From Sternotherus odoratus (taxonomy: Eukaryota; Chordata; Testudines; Kinosternidae), in the NCBI GenBank assembly GCA_032164245.1, contig JAVMKO010000003.1:94921890-94985889 (forward strand): a stretch of 64,000 bases of DNA. Direction: 5' to 3'. The position numbers and the translations under genes were made by a program. This document shows positions 9,691-23,342 of this stretch, piece after piece. How positions within the stretch are numbered: position 1 is the stretch's first letter; each line of letters starts with the position of its first letter. The notes under the pieces are model-generated. The model was not told the origin of the DNA. It saw only the letters and a list, made by a program, of their open reading frames with translations, and did no database searches.

Positions 9691-12600
9691 GTATGTATAC
9701 ACACACCCATAGAAAGTCAGCTAGCATAGTAACAGCCCAAGGTAAACTGAGTGTTCAACATTTTATTAACTACTACTATAAATAGTAATAAATGAAATAG
9801 TTACTTACTGAAGCTTAAAATTGATTAAGCAGGAAGTCTTATGTACTGAAATGAATGAAACATCCTATAATGGCTTTGATGTGCCTCTCTAGCCATTACT
9901 GCATTGGAACTATCATGTTCAAGTTGTGAATACTAGGGAGCATATAATACAGTCAAGTAAACTAAAACAGTCTTCCTTTTATAAATTTCCTAAATTAAGC
10001 TCCTATTAATAATTGCCGGACGAGCAGATGCATCTCCCATTGAAGTAACTGGATGTAAAGATACCCAGCACCTCAAGATTTGGACCAAGAAAAATGATCA
10101 ATATTGTCATTCTTTTTAACATCTTTAAATTAAATTAGGCCAGTGATTTTTATCCCATGTTGCCTATTTTGGATGTCTTATGTAGCTATTATAGCCTTTC
10201 ATGTCTGTAGAACAGACACAATGGCTTGTACACCAATTATTTCAATTACATGTATGGTAACGATGTATTTTGGAGTTGCATTGTGTTTTGTTTTTAACAC
10301 AGAACAGCAGTTTATAGGTAGAATACACATGTGATTTGTGTTCTTTTAATATACAAACACGTTTTAGCTTCAGTGAGCCAGAGCTTCATCAAGTATAAAT
10401 TGGCACTGTTCCACTGAATTTAATAGAGCTACATTGGTATAAGTGAGAAGAGAATTAGGCTCATAATTTGTACAATGCAAAAATGGATAAATGTTGCTCT
10501 ATCCAAAATGTTTGTTTAACCCAATACAGCTTATTATGTTTCCTTAGTTTTAGCCCCACTTTCCCTAAATTAATAATATTTCCATTTTAAAAAAATTCAC
10601 ATTAGAAGGCACACACACACGTCCCTCTCCCACAAATAACCACCCTGGGTTTGACACAATCTATGTCAGTGATCTTGTTAACTACTTGAAATCATAGTCC
10701 TTCCTCCACAGATTCCTATTGTACCAATGACTGCAGTTTATATGCCTTCTATTGTAAAAATCCTCAAACTTGACCCATTTGAACCATTGTTTGCTGACAT
10801 TTCAATGTGCCTTGGGATTCTTTGTTACTAAGATTTTACCTACTATCCTAAACATTAGTAAGGTGAAACTTTGTAACTTTTCTGCTAATTCCCTTATCAC
10901 AAAGGAATACCTTAATGGGCTGGAAAATGGTATGTATTGGAAATGTTGACTTCAAGATCATTTCTGAATTTTTCAAAACTATTGGATTAAATATTGTCCT
11001 TTTATCACTTGCATAACCCTTGTGTAGAATTATTTTGATGGTATCGATAAGTATTATGCCTAGGTGCTATAGGCAAAGACTGGATTTGGTACCCTTCAGT
11101 TACTCTCTCCTTTCCTTTCACCCATCTGAACAACATATCCAATCCTGTGTCTCAGTTACTTTTGCCAAATGATGTCCTTTCATCTTCTCAGTCATCGGCA
11201 GTGGGCACCATTAGTTCTCAAACATGTGCTAAAATCTTTTGCACTGGTTATAAACATTTGGATCCCAAAGAAACCTTCCACACATGCCTGAGCAAAAACA
11301 TGATCCCCTTTTTGGATGGAGGAGGAGAGCAAGGCCAGAAACTTCACAGCTGAATACAAGTGGCTCAGGATTAGCATGTGGTGGGATCACAGTAGTCACA
11401 GTAATATTCTGCTGCCTTTTTAAAAAGGTGTTTTAGGTAACTGCCGACTTAGCCAGTGTCTAATGCTGCCTCAATCTCTTCAAATACACCACAATTTTTA
11501 AGCAATGAAAAGTTGACTAAGTACTTTTCTTCTATGAGAATCATGTTTTAGGGACAGAATTGAAGGCTCTTTGAAAAGCAATGTGGTAAATGTTATATTC
11601 TGAATCATTTGAATATAGATAAGGAGCTATATCGTGTGGATTATGATGTTTATTCTGCATTGGTATTCATTCAATCTTCAATTAACTTCTATGTTTTCAT
11701 CAAGAAAATAAAGGAAGATTGTGAGGGAAGGAAGAGAAGATTTATAGTTCCCATAAATTGTTTTATCGATTTTTTTTATTATTATTATATTTTTCCCCCA
11801 ATCCAGAAATGTGTCTACTGGGCACTAAGAAAAGGACTAATATCATGAGAGCAGTTACACTATACAGAATGTTCTCTCTTTCAGTGGACAGTTTCAGAAA
11901 AATATTATATAAGTATCCATGCCTATTGAGGAAATGTACAGTGTTAGACAGACTTACAAGCAGGTACTGTATTTATTTAGCTTTACTTTTGCGTGTGTTA
12001 AGATAATCTGTACTTTTATATATTACTATTTGCCAGATTCTGACCCCAAACCATGGATAAAGCTGGGAACATGTGTAGGAAACCTTCCCCCATTCCACTT
12101 TGTGCCTATGCAGGGACATGCCACACTCTAGTGCTTGTGCTGCTTTAGCAGTGAACATGAAGGAATGATCTCATGGCCAAAAGTGAAACACAGCCTGAAG
12201 AAGACGATGAGGGAGGACACCTTTATGGAGGTTGTAGTCTTACAGTTCTAAAAGAATACATCCTCTCTGTTCCAATTTGTCCCTTTTTCTCAGACACTTT
12301 GGCATGTCAGTTTCTTTTACCAGCCTCTGGAATCAGGTGCCTTTGATCAATACTTGATCCTCGAGAGCCATATAATTATTTGTTTCATACAATTTTTTCT
12401 GTCCTCTGTAACTTGTCCCACAAAGACATTTTGTACACATGTACTCCCTGGGGAAGATATTATGGTCCTTTGTGAAATGTCTGTTATGTGTTTCCAAAAC
12501 CCATTCAAGCTCTTAAGATAATTTTAGTTCCAGTCTTTCCTGTACTATTTTTCAATTTAAATTCTTTTGAAGATGCACACACAGTATCTCCTAGCACAAC

Positions 12601-13234
12601 TTCTTATGTCTAAATGAGCATCCTCCACCCCAAAGGTCTTCTGCTCTTTGCTCAAGCCTAGCAGCTACGCTTGTGCATGTTAATTGCCCAAACTGGAGGC
12701 ATTCATTTGAATCCAGTTCATTGTCACCTATAAAGAGATAAGGCTGATGCATTCTTATAATCCCCTCTTATCCTTGTTCTGCTCTAAGAGATATGAATTA
12801 TTGACTGGTTTATACTGATTATTAAATGGGTAAAGGCTTAATAGAGACATTCTATCTGAAATGCTTTCTGGAATTGTACTCTAAATAGTTGACAGCTGGA
12901 CTGATATCTTCCTTTTTACTTTTCTTATTCTTGTACAATTGTAGTGTTAATCGTGCCTATTGAATTCACCTGTAGGTGCATTTATTATATGTCATCTTGT
13001 ACATTATGTCTGCATGTTAATGCTTTATACTGAATAGGCATTGGTTGCATGCTGTGTTTACTTATGATTGTGCTTTACTAGAGTTAATTACAATTTATGC
13101 ATCTTTATACATTATTCAAAAGTGCAATAACATTTTCATTGTAATAGAACAGGGTGCTAGAGAAATAGGAAGAGCAGGAAATTTATGTCGGTGACTGGAA
13201 GAGGAACACACATTTAGGAAAGACAGCTTGTCTT
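9691..13234. other. No gene or classified repeat seen
   Basis: AT-rich sequence with only short chance frames. Nothing recognisable as exon or transposon end. The part from 12770 to 13170 is rich in TAAT/ATTA and TGCAT-type motifs and lacks repeat signatures, so it is the part I would compare first across turtles for conserved non-coding sequence. Confidence 0.5.
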
Positions 13235-13292
13235 TAATGAAGAGAAGAGAAGAGAAAAGAGAAAGGAGAGAAGAGAGAAGAGAAGAGAAATG
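13235..13292 (+). repeat. Polypurine GA-rich simple repeat
   Basis: Imperfect GAGAA and AGAGA units run for about 55 bases with no pyrimidines except a few at the edges. It is a polypurine tract of microsatellite type. Confidence 0.85.
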
Positions 13293-15834
13293 AAACTACA
13301 GGTTATTGAGATAGGAGAGTATTTCTAATTTAATTAAACAGGTCTGAACAATCTTTGACCTTTCAGAGGTCAAAGAAAGACCCCCTTTTCCTCCATGGAC
13401 CTGTTACTTATTTCCACTGTAAAATCTAAAAGTGTTATTTCACCCACTCTCATCCCATCTCCCCTTTCCTTCCTCCACCCTCTTTCTACAACCCAATTAG
13501 CAAATTAGCCAGCAGGCTAGGATGCCTAAAGAAGTAGAAATTAAATTGACTTTCATCACATGCCAAGCTAAATGTAGAGTTATTCAAGAGAACAACCAGA
13601 CCCCTAGAGAGTTTCTCCTTCCTTAAGGACCCCCAAGGGTGGATAAGAAACTCAAAGGTGCCATCAAAGACTTCTTCAAAGTTATGATGCCAAACTCCAT
13701 AAAAATATCTCACAATGGATTATAGATGAGGCTATGATTATATAATTAGATAACAAGCTGAGAGGCTATCAGCAGAGTGAGAAACAACACAGTCCATATT
13801 AAAACATAGCTTACCCTGGGTAGGTATTAGACTACAAGTACTGTATATGATATGAGTGAGTGGTAGAAGTGAGAGGTAGAAACAAAAAAGCAAAATTTAA
13901 TACAACACATCTTCATTAGGAAAAAAAGGGTGGTTTTTTTTTACCATGTGGTAACTAATGCATGGTAACATACTAGTGTGGACGAGGCAGTTGTAGTTTT
14001 AGCCAACTGAGGTAAACACTACTATTCGTAAATGGTAAAAATGACTTAAAATGACAACTGACTTGCCCACATTAGGATTTCACTATGTATTAGTACCAGG
14101 CACAGTTACAGATGCTAAAAAAAACCCTTTTTTACCATAGGGTGGATGCATTAGAGGTGTGGGGGAAAGTAACTAACTGCATAATTAAAACAAGGGTCAA
14201 GTTAGGGGAGGTATAGGAAGAAGGTCAGCAGGAATTTAGTCAGATTTCAAAGGGTTTGGCACCAGTTTATTGTACGTAGAGCAAAATATATGACTACCTG
14301 ACACATGATCAAATGTGTGCCAGATACTTATACAATGTGCAAGTAACTTTATGGTTCTTAGAAATGTACCTTTCAACCCAGAATTGGTGAACTGCTTAAT
14401 GGTGGAGTGATTTTTAGACAAGGTATTTTGGAACTTAGGGTTTATCTTAGAACCAGCTGCGTTCATCCTCCATTTGAGGATGCCAATGTAATGACAAAAA
14501 GATTTTTTTTAAAAAGAACAGAGAAACCTTTAAAAAGAGCATATATTCCAATACAGATAGAGAAAGAGCACCTGTCTGTGTGTACACAGGATATTTTGAA
14601 AAGCAGCCAGGAAGGGTGGCTATGGTGATAGGAGATTTAATAAGTGGTAGGGAAACTGGAAATACACAACACGTGATTTCTGGACTTTAGCACAAATTTA
14701 GGATCTGGCTGTACACTGTTAGTATTTCCAATGTTTTCTCCATAACAGACTATTTTTTGTAGAGGTAATTTCTAGTTTTTCCCAATACCAAGATATGCTC
14801 CCAAATGAACAACAATGCAATATTGCTTCTCAGTATGTGATAGACAGATTGAAAATAACAGCTTTGAGAGACCAGGACAATGAGAGACCTCTCACTGTTA
14901 GTTTTATATGTTAATGATGATACTCACTGTTGATCATTTTAACAGAAATATCCAACAATGAGCTTCATCAACATGGTTGGATTTATTTTAAAGGGCATTC
15001 CATAGGAATAAAGTTACAGGTTTTAAAGTAGCAAATAACTGAATATTCTGCCGGACATCTTAGGGTTTGGGGACTTTTTGGTCTTCATTATAGAAGTCAA
15101 GGGGGACATTGAGAATAAGATAGAGAATTAGATATACAAGATCTCTGAAGAGCGGGACAAGGTGGTCTAGAATTATAAAGATCTCAAAAGAGCAATTAAA
15201 ACTCTGGGCTGTAATAAGGGATGGGATAGGGATGGGGAAGGTTTAAAAAAATAATTTTAAGACTAGGTGAAAGTTAATTTTAAAATCAAACCACTTCGAT
15301 ACTTAGTTTACTAGACACTGTTTCTGAGCAAATTTACTTTAAAAATGTCTTGCAAATTTTTACTACAGTTTCCAAAAATATCAGTAGAGCCTGTGAAAAA
15401 TCTCAAGTTAGCAAAACTTCCTACACATTTCTAGTAATCCAAATGACCAGAAATGTAGAAGCTGTAGATGGATATATTTAAAGCCCATGGAATAGTTTGC
15501 TTAGAGGATGCAATATCATGTTCTTGTAACAGTGGGGAAAAAATACATCTGAAGTTTGGGAATTGGCTCATTTTTCAAGTTTTAGGAAAATTGTGAAACA
15601 TGTCTTTTCTACGTAATCTACAAAACAGCATATTAAGTTGTACCTCTTGTGCACAAAGTAATGTGCTTTGGCAAACTGTACCATGTATACTGCACAGAAA
15701 AAGACTACTTCATATTTATTTGTGTGCATGTTATAAAAATTCTACTTTATGTGGGACATTGGAGGTTAATTAGTCCTGAATTATATAATTCTATGTTGCA
15801 AAGAAAACATATGGAAGGAAGAATATGGTACAGG
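13293..15834. other. No gene seen; possible old repeat at 13925-14160
   Basis: Between 13925 and 14160 there is text of miniature-element flavour (TACCATGTGGTAACTAATGC, TAGTGTGGACGAGGCAG, then TTTTTTACCATAGGGTGG with reversed order). It suggests a degraded inverted-repeat element, but I cannot fix its ends. The remaining sequence is featureless to the eye. Confidence 0.35.
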
Positions 15835-16010
15835 ATGACCAAGGGTTCTGGTGGATTGTCCATCGCAGACAATTTTAAAATCAAGACTACACGTTTTTCT
15901 AAAAAATATGCTCTAGAAATTATTTTGGGGAAGTTCTATTGTTTATGTTATATAGGAGGTCAGGCTAGATGATCACAATGGTCCCTTCTGACCTTGGAAT
16001 CTATGAATTC
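15835..16010 (+). mobile_element. CR1-type LINE 3' fragment
   Basis: Ends in the CR1-like tail GATGATCACAATGGTCCCTT, then CTGACC and GGAATCTATGAA. Upstream text (AATTATTTTGGGGAAGTTCTA) matches, in reverse, the minus-strand fragment at 51275-52050. Only the 3' untranslated part is present, as is usual for 5'-truncated LINE copies. Confidence 0.75.
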
Positions 16011-19000
16011 ATATTGTACTCAAGGAGAAAAAAAGCAGGTTCCTTTCCTTTCCCTACATTTTGCCTTAAACTATTATTTATCAGAGTTTCCTGGTAAAGA
16101 TTTATACCTAAAGCATTGTTATGAAATATTCAGTAGTTGCTATATTTTAATACTGCTGAATAAGTGGATTGTTTAATGTTCTTCTGGCAATTACAATATG
16201 TAGCATTGTTCACAGAAAAAAAGGTTAAACAATGGTATGAAGATTGCAGACTGCAAATATTAAAATGTATATATTTTCTAGGTATGTAAGACTTGAGGGG
16301 TCCTTTAGGGTCTATAAGCAATGCAGCAGGCTAAAAAAAAAAACAATTGTGGAAAATCAAAAATGGGGTGGGAAACTCCACAGGTCTGCTACTTTTCAGC
16401 AGAAAGTTGTGTATCTGCTTGAGGGATCTGGTGCTTCTCACCATTTATAATCTGCAACTCTCTATAGTGGTTCCAGTCCTTCCTACCCAGTAGAACTACA
16501 TTGGTGGTAGGATGAGGATGTGCTATTTTATAACATATATAAGGACCTCCAATTGTTAGCAGATAGAAACTGTCTTAACTTCTCTCCCTTGCCAGTCATT
16601 GCAGAAGGGCAGTTTCAGTAGAACTGTCTGTCCAATCATTTGTTCCAGAGGCTCCGAGACTCCCATAAGCCTGATGAGGGGTGTTTCCCCAAATATTCCT
16701 TTCTAGAGGGGAAATTTCCTATCCTTGGCTGTGCTTTCATAAAAAGCATCAGCCAGAGAGTATTCATTTTGAGAACACATTACCATTTATGTTTTTGTTC
16801 TTGGTAGATTGCCTCACTCATCCAGGAGAAAGTCATCTCCCATGTTAGGATTTAGAAAATGCACTACTCAGTGTACTTGATATTATTCTCAGGAACCTAA
16901 TTAATTGGGTAGGATAGATATATGCATTTCTAGTCTGCGAAGCAAGGGGTGTGAGCTGCTGTGGAAGGTCAAAAACAACTTTAGATGAGGCAAAGGCTGA
17001 GAAGAACCCAGGCTTTCTGTTGCATACAGCCTTTCGGATGGAGACCTTGCCAACTGTCAGGACAAACAAAAACTATTCCCAGATTTCTTAGATGCTGCAA
17101 CCTCAACCTTCACTAGACAAATGCAATGATACACTAGTCCTTGGTCTCCTGTCCATCTCTAGACCAGTACATGCAGTCAGACACTCACTGGCTCCTACCT
17201 TTAACCAAGAAGTTGAGATTGAGAGGTATGCTGGCAGGGACAGGGGTCTCAGAGGAAGGTAGAGCAAAATAGGCCAGGCCTTCTAATGTAATGCAGATAT
17301 GCACAAGCTGCTCCTGAAGTTGTTCATGGCTGCATCCATTTCCCTGAAGCCCGTGAGAAGCTATTGAGTGTTTCGGGAAGTGAGTGATGACACAGTCTTT
17401 CCACAGATGCTCCTGTCAGCTGGCAGGTTGTCACTTCTAAATACTGAGGTTTGCTCTTGGAGTATTTACTTTCAGTAACTTTTAAACGGAAACAAAATGT
17501 TCTAGACAGAAAATTTACTGCATCACGTCACAGCCTCTCTCACTCCTCAGGAGGGTCAACACAATCAGGATAGCTTCAGCAGCACAGTTTCTCCCTTGGA
17601 TTCCCAGGCAGGCGCAGCTCCCTCAGTAGCTATCCACTGAATTACACCAAACCCATATGAAAATCTGGGAAACTGGAAAATACCAGCTAAGTGTAGTAGC
17701 AGTGAAGGTTACAGCAGGCCACTCATCCCCCCTAAAGCTTCTTAATGCATTTACATTACTTGCAACCTCCATATTGCCTACAATCCTATCAGGAAAAGTC
17801 CAACACACCATAAGGCTTATTCTGGATAGGGGCATATCCTCTGCTTGTTGCAGTGAAAGCAGCCATTCTTCTGACAGAGTAGACGCAATACTTACAAATA
17901 TCTAGGGTTCCATGATTAATGTGGAATTTAATCCAAGACCTTTTACTATTGGACCTGACAAACCTCTCGTACGTAGACATTACACGAGTAAAGAAAATAA
18001 GCAAAAAATGAAAGCCCAAAACCAAAAATTCTGTTGTTACAAAGGATGCAGTAGACACCACCATTGTTCTCCTATGCACTTCTCTGAATGGTGTACTGTG
18101 TTAAGGTTAGCTATGGTTATCAGCAATTTATATTTTTGGTGTCACACAGTTCCAGGCATGTGCCAATAGATTCAGTCATTGAGTTTTTAATTTGGAATGT
18201 TTTGATGACCATGTTCAATTCTTTGCTTCCTGCCTTTTTGAAACCTGCAATCTACAAGGGAAGTGGCAACAATTTTAAAGCTGGTTCTCCTATCACTAAA
18301 TTAGCTACTGTACATAGATGGGCACGAGAAAGTGTAATCATTCAACTTTGTTTCAAGCTGGGACCACCAAGTAAGTATTACTGATATATTAATCATTCCA
18401 CAGTGCTTATTACATTTCTGATAACTCTCCCAGGATGTGTCATGGCAACAATAGAACAGCCATACAAGTTACTGTTTTCTTATTTCTTGTGAAATGCATG
18501 GATTTATCTGCGGCACATTACAAACATTTTGTGTGGTTGTTCAGCTACATAACTTCCACTTACTATGATTACTGCTTAATATGATCCTGCACCTCAATCA
18601 AACCTGCAGTAATAAATTCATTTGTATGTATGTTTAGCCAGTTTTCCTCTTAACTTGATTAGTTTCAACTTGGGGAAAAACTTTTTTTTTAAAATCAGAT
18701 AATCGATTTGGAAAAACTGGAAGCATTCTAAAATTAAACAAATAGCAAACAAGAGAATGCTAAATGGGGAACTACTAAACTGTAAATAAATAGTCTATTA
18801 TATAGCTCTGGAAAATCTTTTTCTTACCCACATCTGGATGGTAGTCCCATTGTGGTAGCAAAATACAGAAAAGAGGAAGCAAAAATAGCAAAGGATTTCA
18901 GTCGGGGGAAAAAATCCAAGGGAAATCTTTTAAATCAACACAGTTTGGCAAAGGACAATGGACTAGCACAGTGCAATGTAAGTGTCTTGTTAAAACAATA

Positions 19001-19783
19001 GTGACAATTCTTCATCACTATGATGATAGTGGAACAGCAAATCCAAAACTCAAAGCATAGACTTAGTGGATGAGGCATCAATGTAGAGATGTCTCCCAAA
19101 AGCACAGATGGAATTTCTTATGTTGTTTACAAAGAAATGGTTTACAAATTTATTGGACAAGTAAATTAGTGACATGTTTGAGACAAATTTGTGGCCAAAG
19201 AAGGCTGACTGTCTATTTAGAATAGAAATAATACATTGCTCATGTGGAAAAATTATGAGGCTTATGATACCACCAAAGATTGCAGTGAGGCCTGTCTGAA
19301 GACATACACACTCAGGATTCTAATAGATTTCTACCCCACCTATAGCTATACAGATACTGATGATGAAATGAGACTTTGATTCAGATAGCACATTCTGCTT
19401 CAGAAATGACCTTATTTCTTATTCAAGATTTGTCTACATGGGGAAATTTACCAGCATAACTATCTGTATAAATATACAACTTATAGTTACACAGGTGTAA
19501 ATTCTCATATAGACATTTTTATTCCAGAATGTATCTGTCCTTTTTTGGTCAAGTTTCTGTCACTTTGGAAGTGGTATAAACTAAACTCTTGTTCTGGAAT
19601 AATAGTGTACACATGGAGAATTATAAGGGTAGAGTTATAGTGGTAAAAAATTATATTGTTTCCTCAGTAGACAAGCCTGAAATTCAACAGGATTCAATTA
19701 CTCATGAGTTTTAAAGTTATGCTTGAGCTCAAGTACCTTGCTGAATCAGGGCCTAAAACCAGTATTGCATTGCTTCCACTAAG
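16011..19783. other. No gene or classified repeat seen
   Basis: Several short overlapping frames occur between 17620 and 18380, but none shows domain motifs or consistent exon borders. I see no transposon ends or tandem arrays. Confidence 0.5.
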
Positions 19784-20192
19784 CTGGGGTGGCCAACCTG
19801 AGCCTGAGAAGGAGCCAGAATTTACCAACATACATTGCCAAAGAATCATAGTATTATGTGAGCAGCTCCCATCCTGCCCCACTCCCAGTGCCTCCTACCC
19901 ACCTGCTGTCCCGCCAATCAATGCCTCCCCCTCCCTCCCGCAAGTCCGGATCCTGAGCCTCCTCCTCGGCAGGGGGGGGAGGGGAGGAAAGGTCCCAGTG
20001 GGTGGGGGGGGGAGGGAGTTGGGGCAGGACCTATGGCAGACAGGGGTTGAACAGTAACCAACCTCCCCGCCCCTGGCACATTGGAAAGTTGGCACCTGTA
20101 ACTCCATCCCTGGAGTCGCTGCCTATATAAGGAGCCGCATATTAACTTCTGAAGAGCTGCATGTGGCTCTGGAGCTACAGGTTGGCCACTCC
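19784..20192. mobile_element. hAT-type non-autonomous element with GC-rich core
   Basis: Left end CTGGGGTGGCCAACCTG and right end CAGGTTGGCCACTCC form an inverted repeat of the GGTGGCCAACCTG type. Flanks CCACTAAG (19776-19783) and GCACTAAA (20193-20200) agree at six of eight bases, fitting a decayed 8-bp target duplication. The interior is rich in C and G runs and carries no transposase. I recall this as a common turtle miniature family. Confidence 0.75.
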
Positions 20193-20329
20193 GCACTAAA
20201 AAACATAACTGGCATTGGAAAAATACACCTACTTGAAAGTTGCCTTACCTCTGCTTTTAAAGGGGCAGGAGAAACATCTGGTTGAATATAAGGCCAATTT
20301 AATAGCAGGGATGACTCCCCTCACTTCAC

Positions 20330-20745
20330 TGAGAGGGTGTCAGGAATAGGGCCTGCAGCAGAGCCCATCTCCAGGCAACCTAAAGAGCACAGTGGGCCTG
20401 TAGCAGGCTCCCTGATTGGCTGGAAGAATAAGCCGACCAGCTCTGAAGTCCAGCAGCAGTTCAGTGGCTGCAATACCTCCTGCGCCTGCATGTTCCTAGT
20501 CTTGTTTTTGCCTTATTCCAGCCCTGCTCCTGCCTTGCCTCATTCCAGGTAACCCAGTTCTCACCCTCAGCTCTGATTCCCGCCCTCTGACTTTGAATCT
20601 GACCGTTGGCTCTGGCATCTGGCCTCTGACTCCGGGCTCCGACTTCTAGTCCTGACTCTTGCTCCGACAGCTTAGGTGTGGCCACCCACATCCTTGTCAT
20701 GTGACAGAGTAAAAGGCTGGGGCACACCACAGTGGATGAAAGATA
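20330..20745. repeat. Possible unclassified interspersed repeat
   Basis: CT-rich text with repeated CTCTGACT/CTCCGACT words (about 20565-20670) and a CCAGCTCTGAAG segment resembles a dispersed turtle repeat that I remember only vaguely. No ends or target duplication were found. Confidence 0.3.
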
Positions 20746-22785
20746 CAGTGTTCCCTTTGACCTCAACCAATTTTACCTAAATGCTTCCGTATGAAATGGC
20801 TTCTATTATCATCTTCCTTCTATAATCTGCCTTACATTTTTATTCTAAGGATAGTCATGCTAGTGTATTGTCTGGAATCTCCCACTCTTTTCTTAATTAT
20901 CTGTCAACCAGCTTTCCCCTTATTAATTAATGCTCTGTTCTCAAGCTTTAGGAACAGCTTTTACCAGGTCACTGTTCACACATTGAAAGAACAGATGCAA
21001 AGGGTTTTGTGAGTGACAAGATGAAAATTAGGCACTATTTTAGCATCAGGTTTCAAAAAGATGTTAAGAAACATCTCTGCATTTCATGTTGGAATCTATT
21101 CCACAGCTCTAATTACTGTATATACTGTACAAATGCTTCATTTTAAGTCTGCCAATATTGCCATTCCAATTTGTCAATCCAAGAATTCTTTTTTGTAAGT
21201 GCTACATGTGTACTACTCATCATTGTTATTATGTTCCATTAGAACATTTGCCAGTTTTGAGTTCTGTCAGAGGTATACGATAGCATTTGATGAATCAGTA
21301 CTGAAGTGAGCCACTAAAAATGACATCCAATTTATTGGAGTGCTTTCTCCCAGTATTGATAAGTATCTAGGTTTGAAATGCACTACTTCTAAAATACTCA
21401 GCCATATTGTACATTGCAAACATTCATAATAAAGTTTGTATTGACTGCTTAATTAATCGCATTTACTCTCATACTCTGGCTATTCTCTGACAGACAGTAA
21501 TCTAATAGCACAATGATATGTTTTGCTACACAATGGTGGCATATTCAGTTGTGTGACCCCCTGGTGAAATTTCCATGTCAGGGTGCTTCAACCTCAGTGA
21601 ACTTTCATTTGTACTAGAAGCTTCTTCATTTCTTTGATTTGGTACGGTGTGTCCAGTATCTAAGAACATAAGAACTTCCGCACTTCTGTCATCAGGAAGA
21701 ACATGGCATATGAAATATGCACATCTCTTGAGCTAGTAATTAATCCAAAAAAATGTCCTGTAAAACAAAAAACATGCAAAGCAGAATGTTTCAGCCTGCA
21801 AATATAGTCCTGTTTTAGGCTTGTGTATGCACAAGGAGAGTGCATATCTCTTTCTTCCCACATGCTCTGACTTGATCTTTGACATTCTGCAGTTGTCCAA
21901 TGAACTTTCTTGGGTGGTGGGAAGATCATAGGAGGTAAGTCATTATGTAATTGACATTGTTGGAAATAGAAATAATCTTACATTCCAAATGTAACTGATT
22001 CCTTAGAAATATCAAAGCTAGGTAATTACTGAGAGGATCTGTCTGATGATTGACTCCACCTCCTGGCAAGGATAGTACACAGTCTTCCATAACAGAATGT
22101 ATCTGCTAATACCACTCTGGATCTTGGCCAAAAGGGAAGAGAAACAACTGAGCATTTCTGAAAGTTTTAATATACTTCACAGGGCAATTCTGAATTTGTA
22201 TCCAGGGCTCCTCTAATCCAGAATAATAGGTCGTTCCCTGGGACCTTTCAATCAGGCAGAAGTATCCAATTGCCACTTCTGATTTTGTGCACTTTCACTC
22301 AGCATGAACTTCTCTCTCTTGCTTACTTTTCCTCTGAGGTGAGCAAAACAGGCAATGTTGTTTCAATTCCACTGAGGCAAGTTCTCTCTCCTCCTTTGCC
22401 TATAAAGATGGAAAAAAAAGAAAGATCTAAATTATCAGGCAAAAAAGGCAGGAAGTGCTACTGGGCAGGGAATGTAGCATCAGTGTTCAGCCGGATGCAA
22501 GTTATAATGCATAGTGAGTGTGTTAATTCCACACGACAAAGATCTTTCACAACATCCAGATGAAGAAGAAGGGAGAGTATTTAGAATTCCCTCTTCCTAC
22601 CAGTGCATGCTCTATCCCTATTTTAAGGCCTCAGTGCAGCAGCCCACAGGAGCTCTGAAATCATTCAGAGCACAATTTCCTCATTCTACCTCAATCTTGA
22701 GTTTCCTAGACCTTGTGTACTCTACGAAGAGTTTGCCGGTTTAGCTTCTTCTAGAGAGACTCAGCTTCTATTGGCAAAAGAATTC
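20746..22785. other. No gene seen; trace of a CR1 tail at 21660
   Basis: The short string TAAGAACATAAGAAC at about 21661-21675 equals the reversed end of the CR1 family found at 54870-54889, but no longer match follows. Nothing else is recognisable. Confidence 0.5.
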
Positions 22786-22788
22786 TTA

Positions 22789-23339
22789 GGCCCCGTCTTC
22801 ACTACAGCACTAAGTCGATTTTCCTTAAGTCGATTTTCTGAAGTCGACTTTAGAAAATGGACTTAGTGCATCCCCACATAGGACAGCAACTTCGTGTCTG
22901 TCCTTAAAACTTTTGCAGGGGTCGACATAGAGAGTGTTGCACTGTGGGTAAGTATCCCACAGTGCGGGGAGTCCCCAGCTGTCACCGCCTTTCGGGGCAG
23001 CCAGGCACACTCCCCAAGGGAGCAGCCCCAGTCCGAGCAGCTCCGCGGACCCCCATGCCCGCCCGAGCAGCCCCGCGAACCCCCGCCTGTTTAGGCGGGC
23101 GGGGGGTTCGCGGAGCTGCTGGGTAGGTCGGAGGCTTAACGTCACCTGCAGTCTCACTAGCTGAAAATCGACCTAGAGAGAGGTCGACCTCAGCTACGCC
23201 TCTGGTAATGGAGGAGTTATAAAGTCGATTTTAAGGTCCCTTAAAATCGACTTTAAGGGCATGCAGGTGAGGATGGGTACAGGCTTAAATCGACTTTAGC
23301 TTGCTAAAGTCGACTTTAAGCTGTAGTGGGGACCAGGGC
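22789..23339. mobile_element. Non-autonomous Harbinger element, third copy
   Basis: Exact TTA target triplets at 22786-22788 and 23340-23342 flank ends GGCCCCGTCTTCACTACAGC and GCTGTAGTGGGGACCAGGGC. The 551-bp body is collinear with the derivative at 8397-9285 (GTCGATTTTC, CACTGTGGGTAAGTATCCCA, GTCGACTTTAAG) but lacks the expanded array. Only a short GC-rich inverted piece (GGCGGGCGGGGGGTTCGCGG) sits in the middle. No coding remnant is seen. Confidence 0.92.
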
Positions 23340-23342
23340 TTA

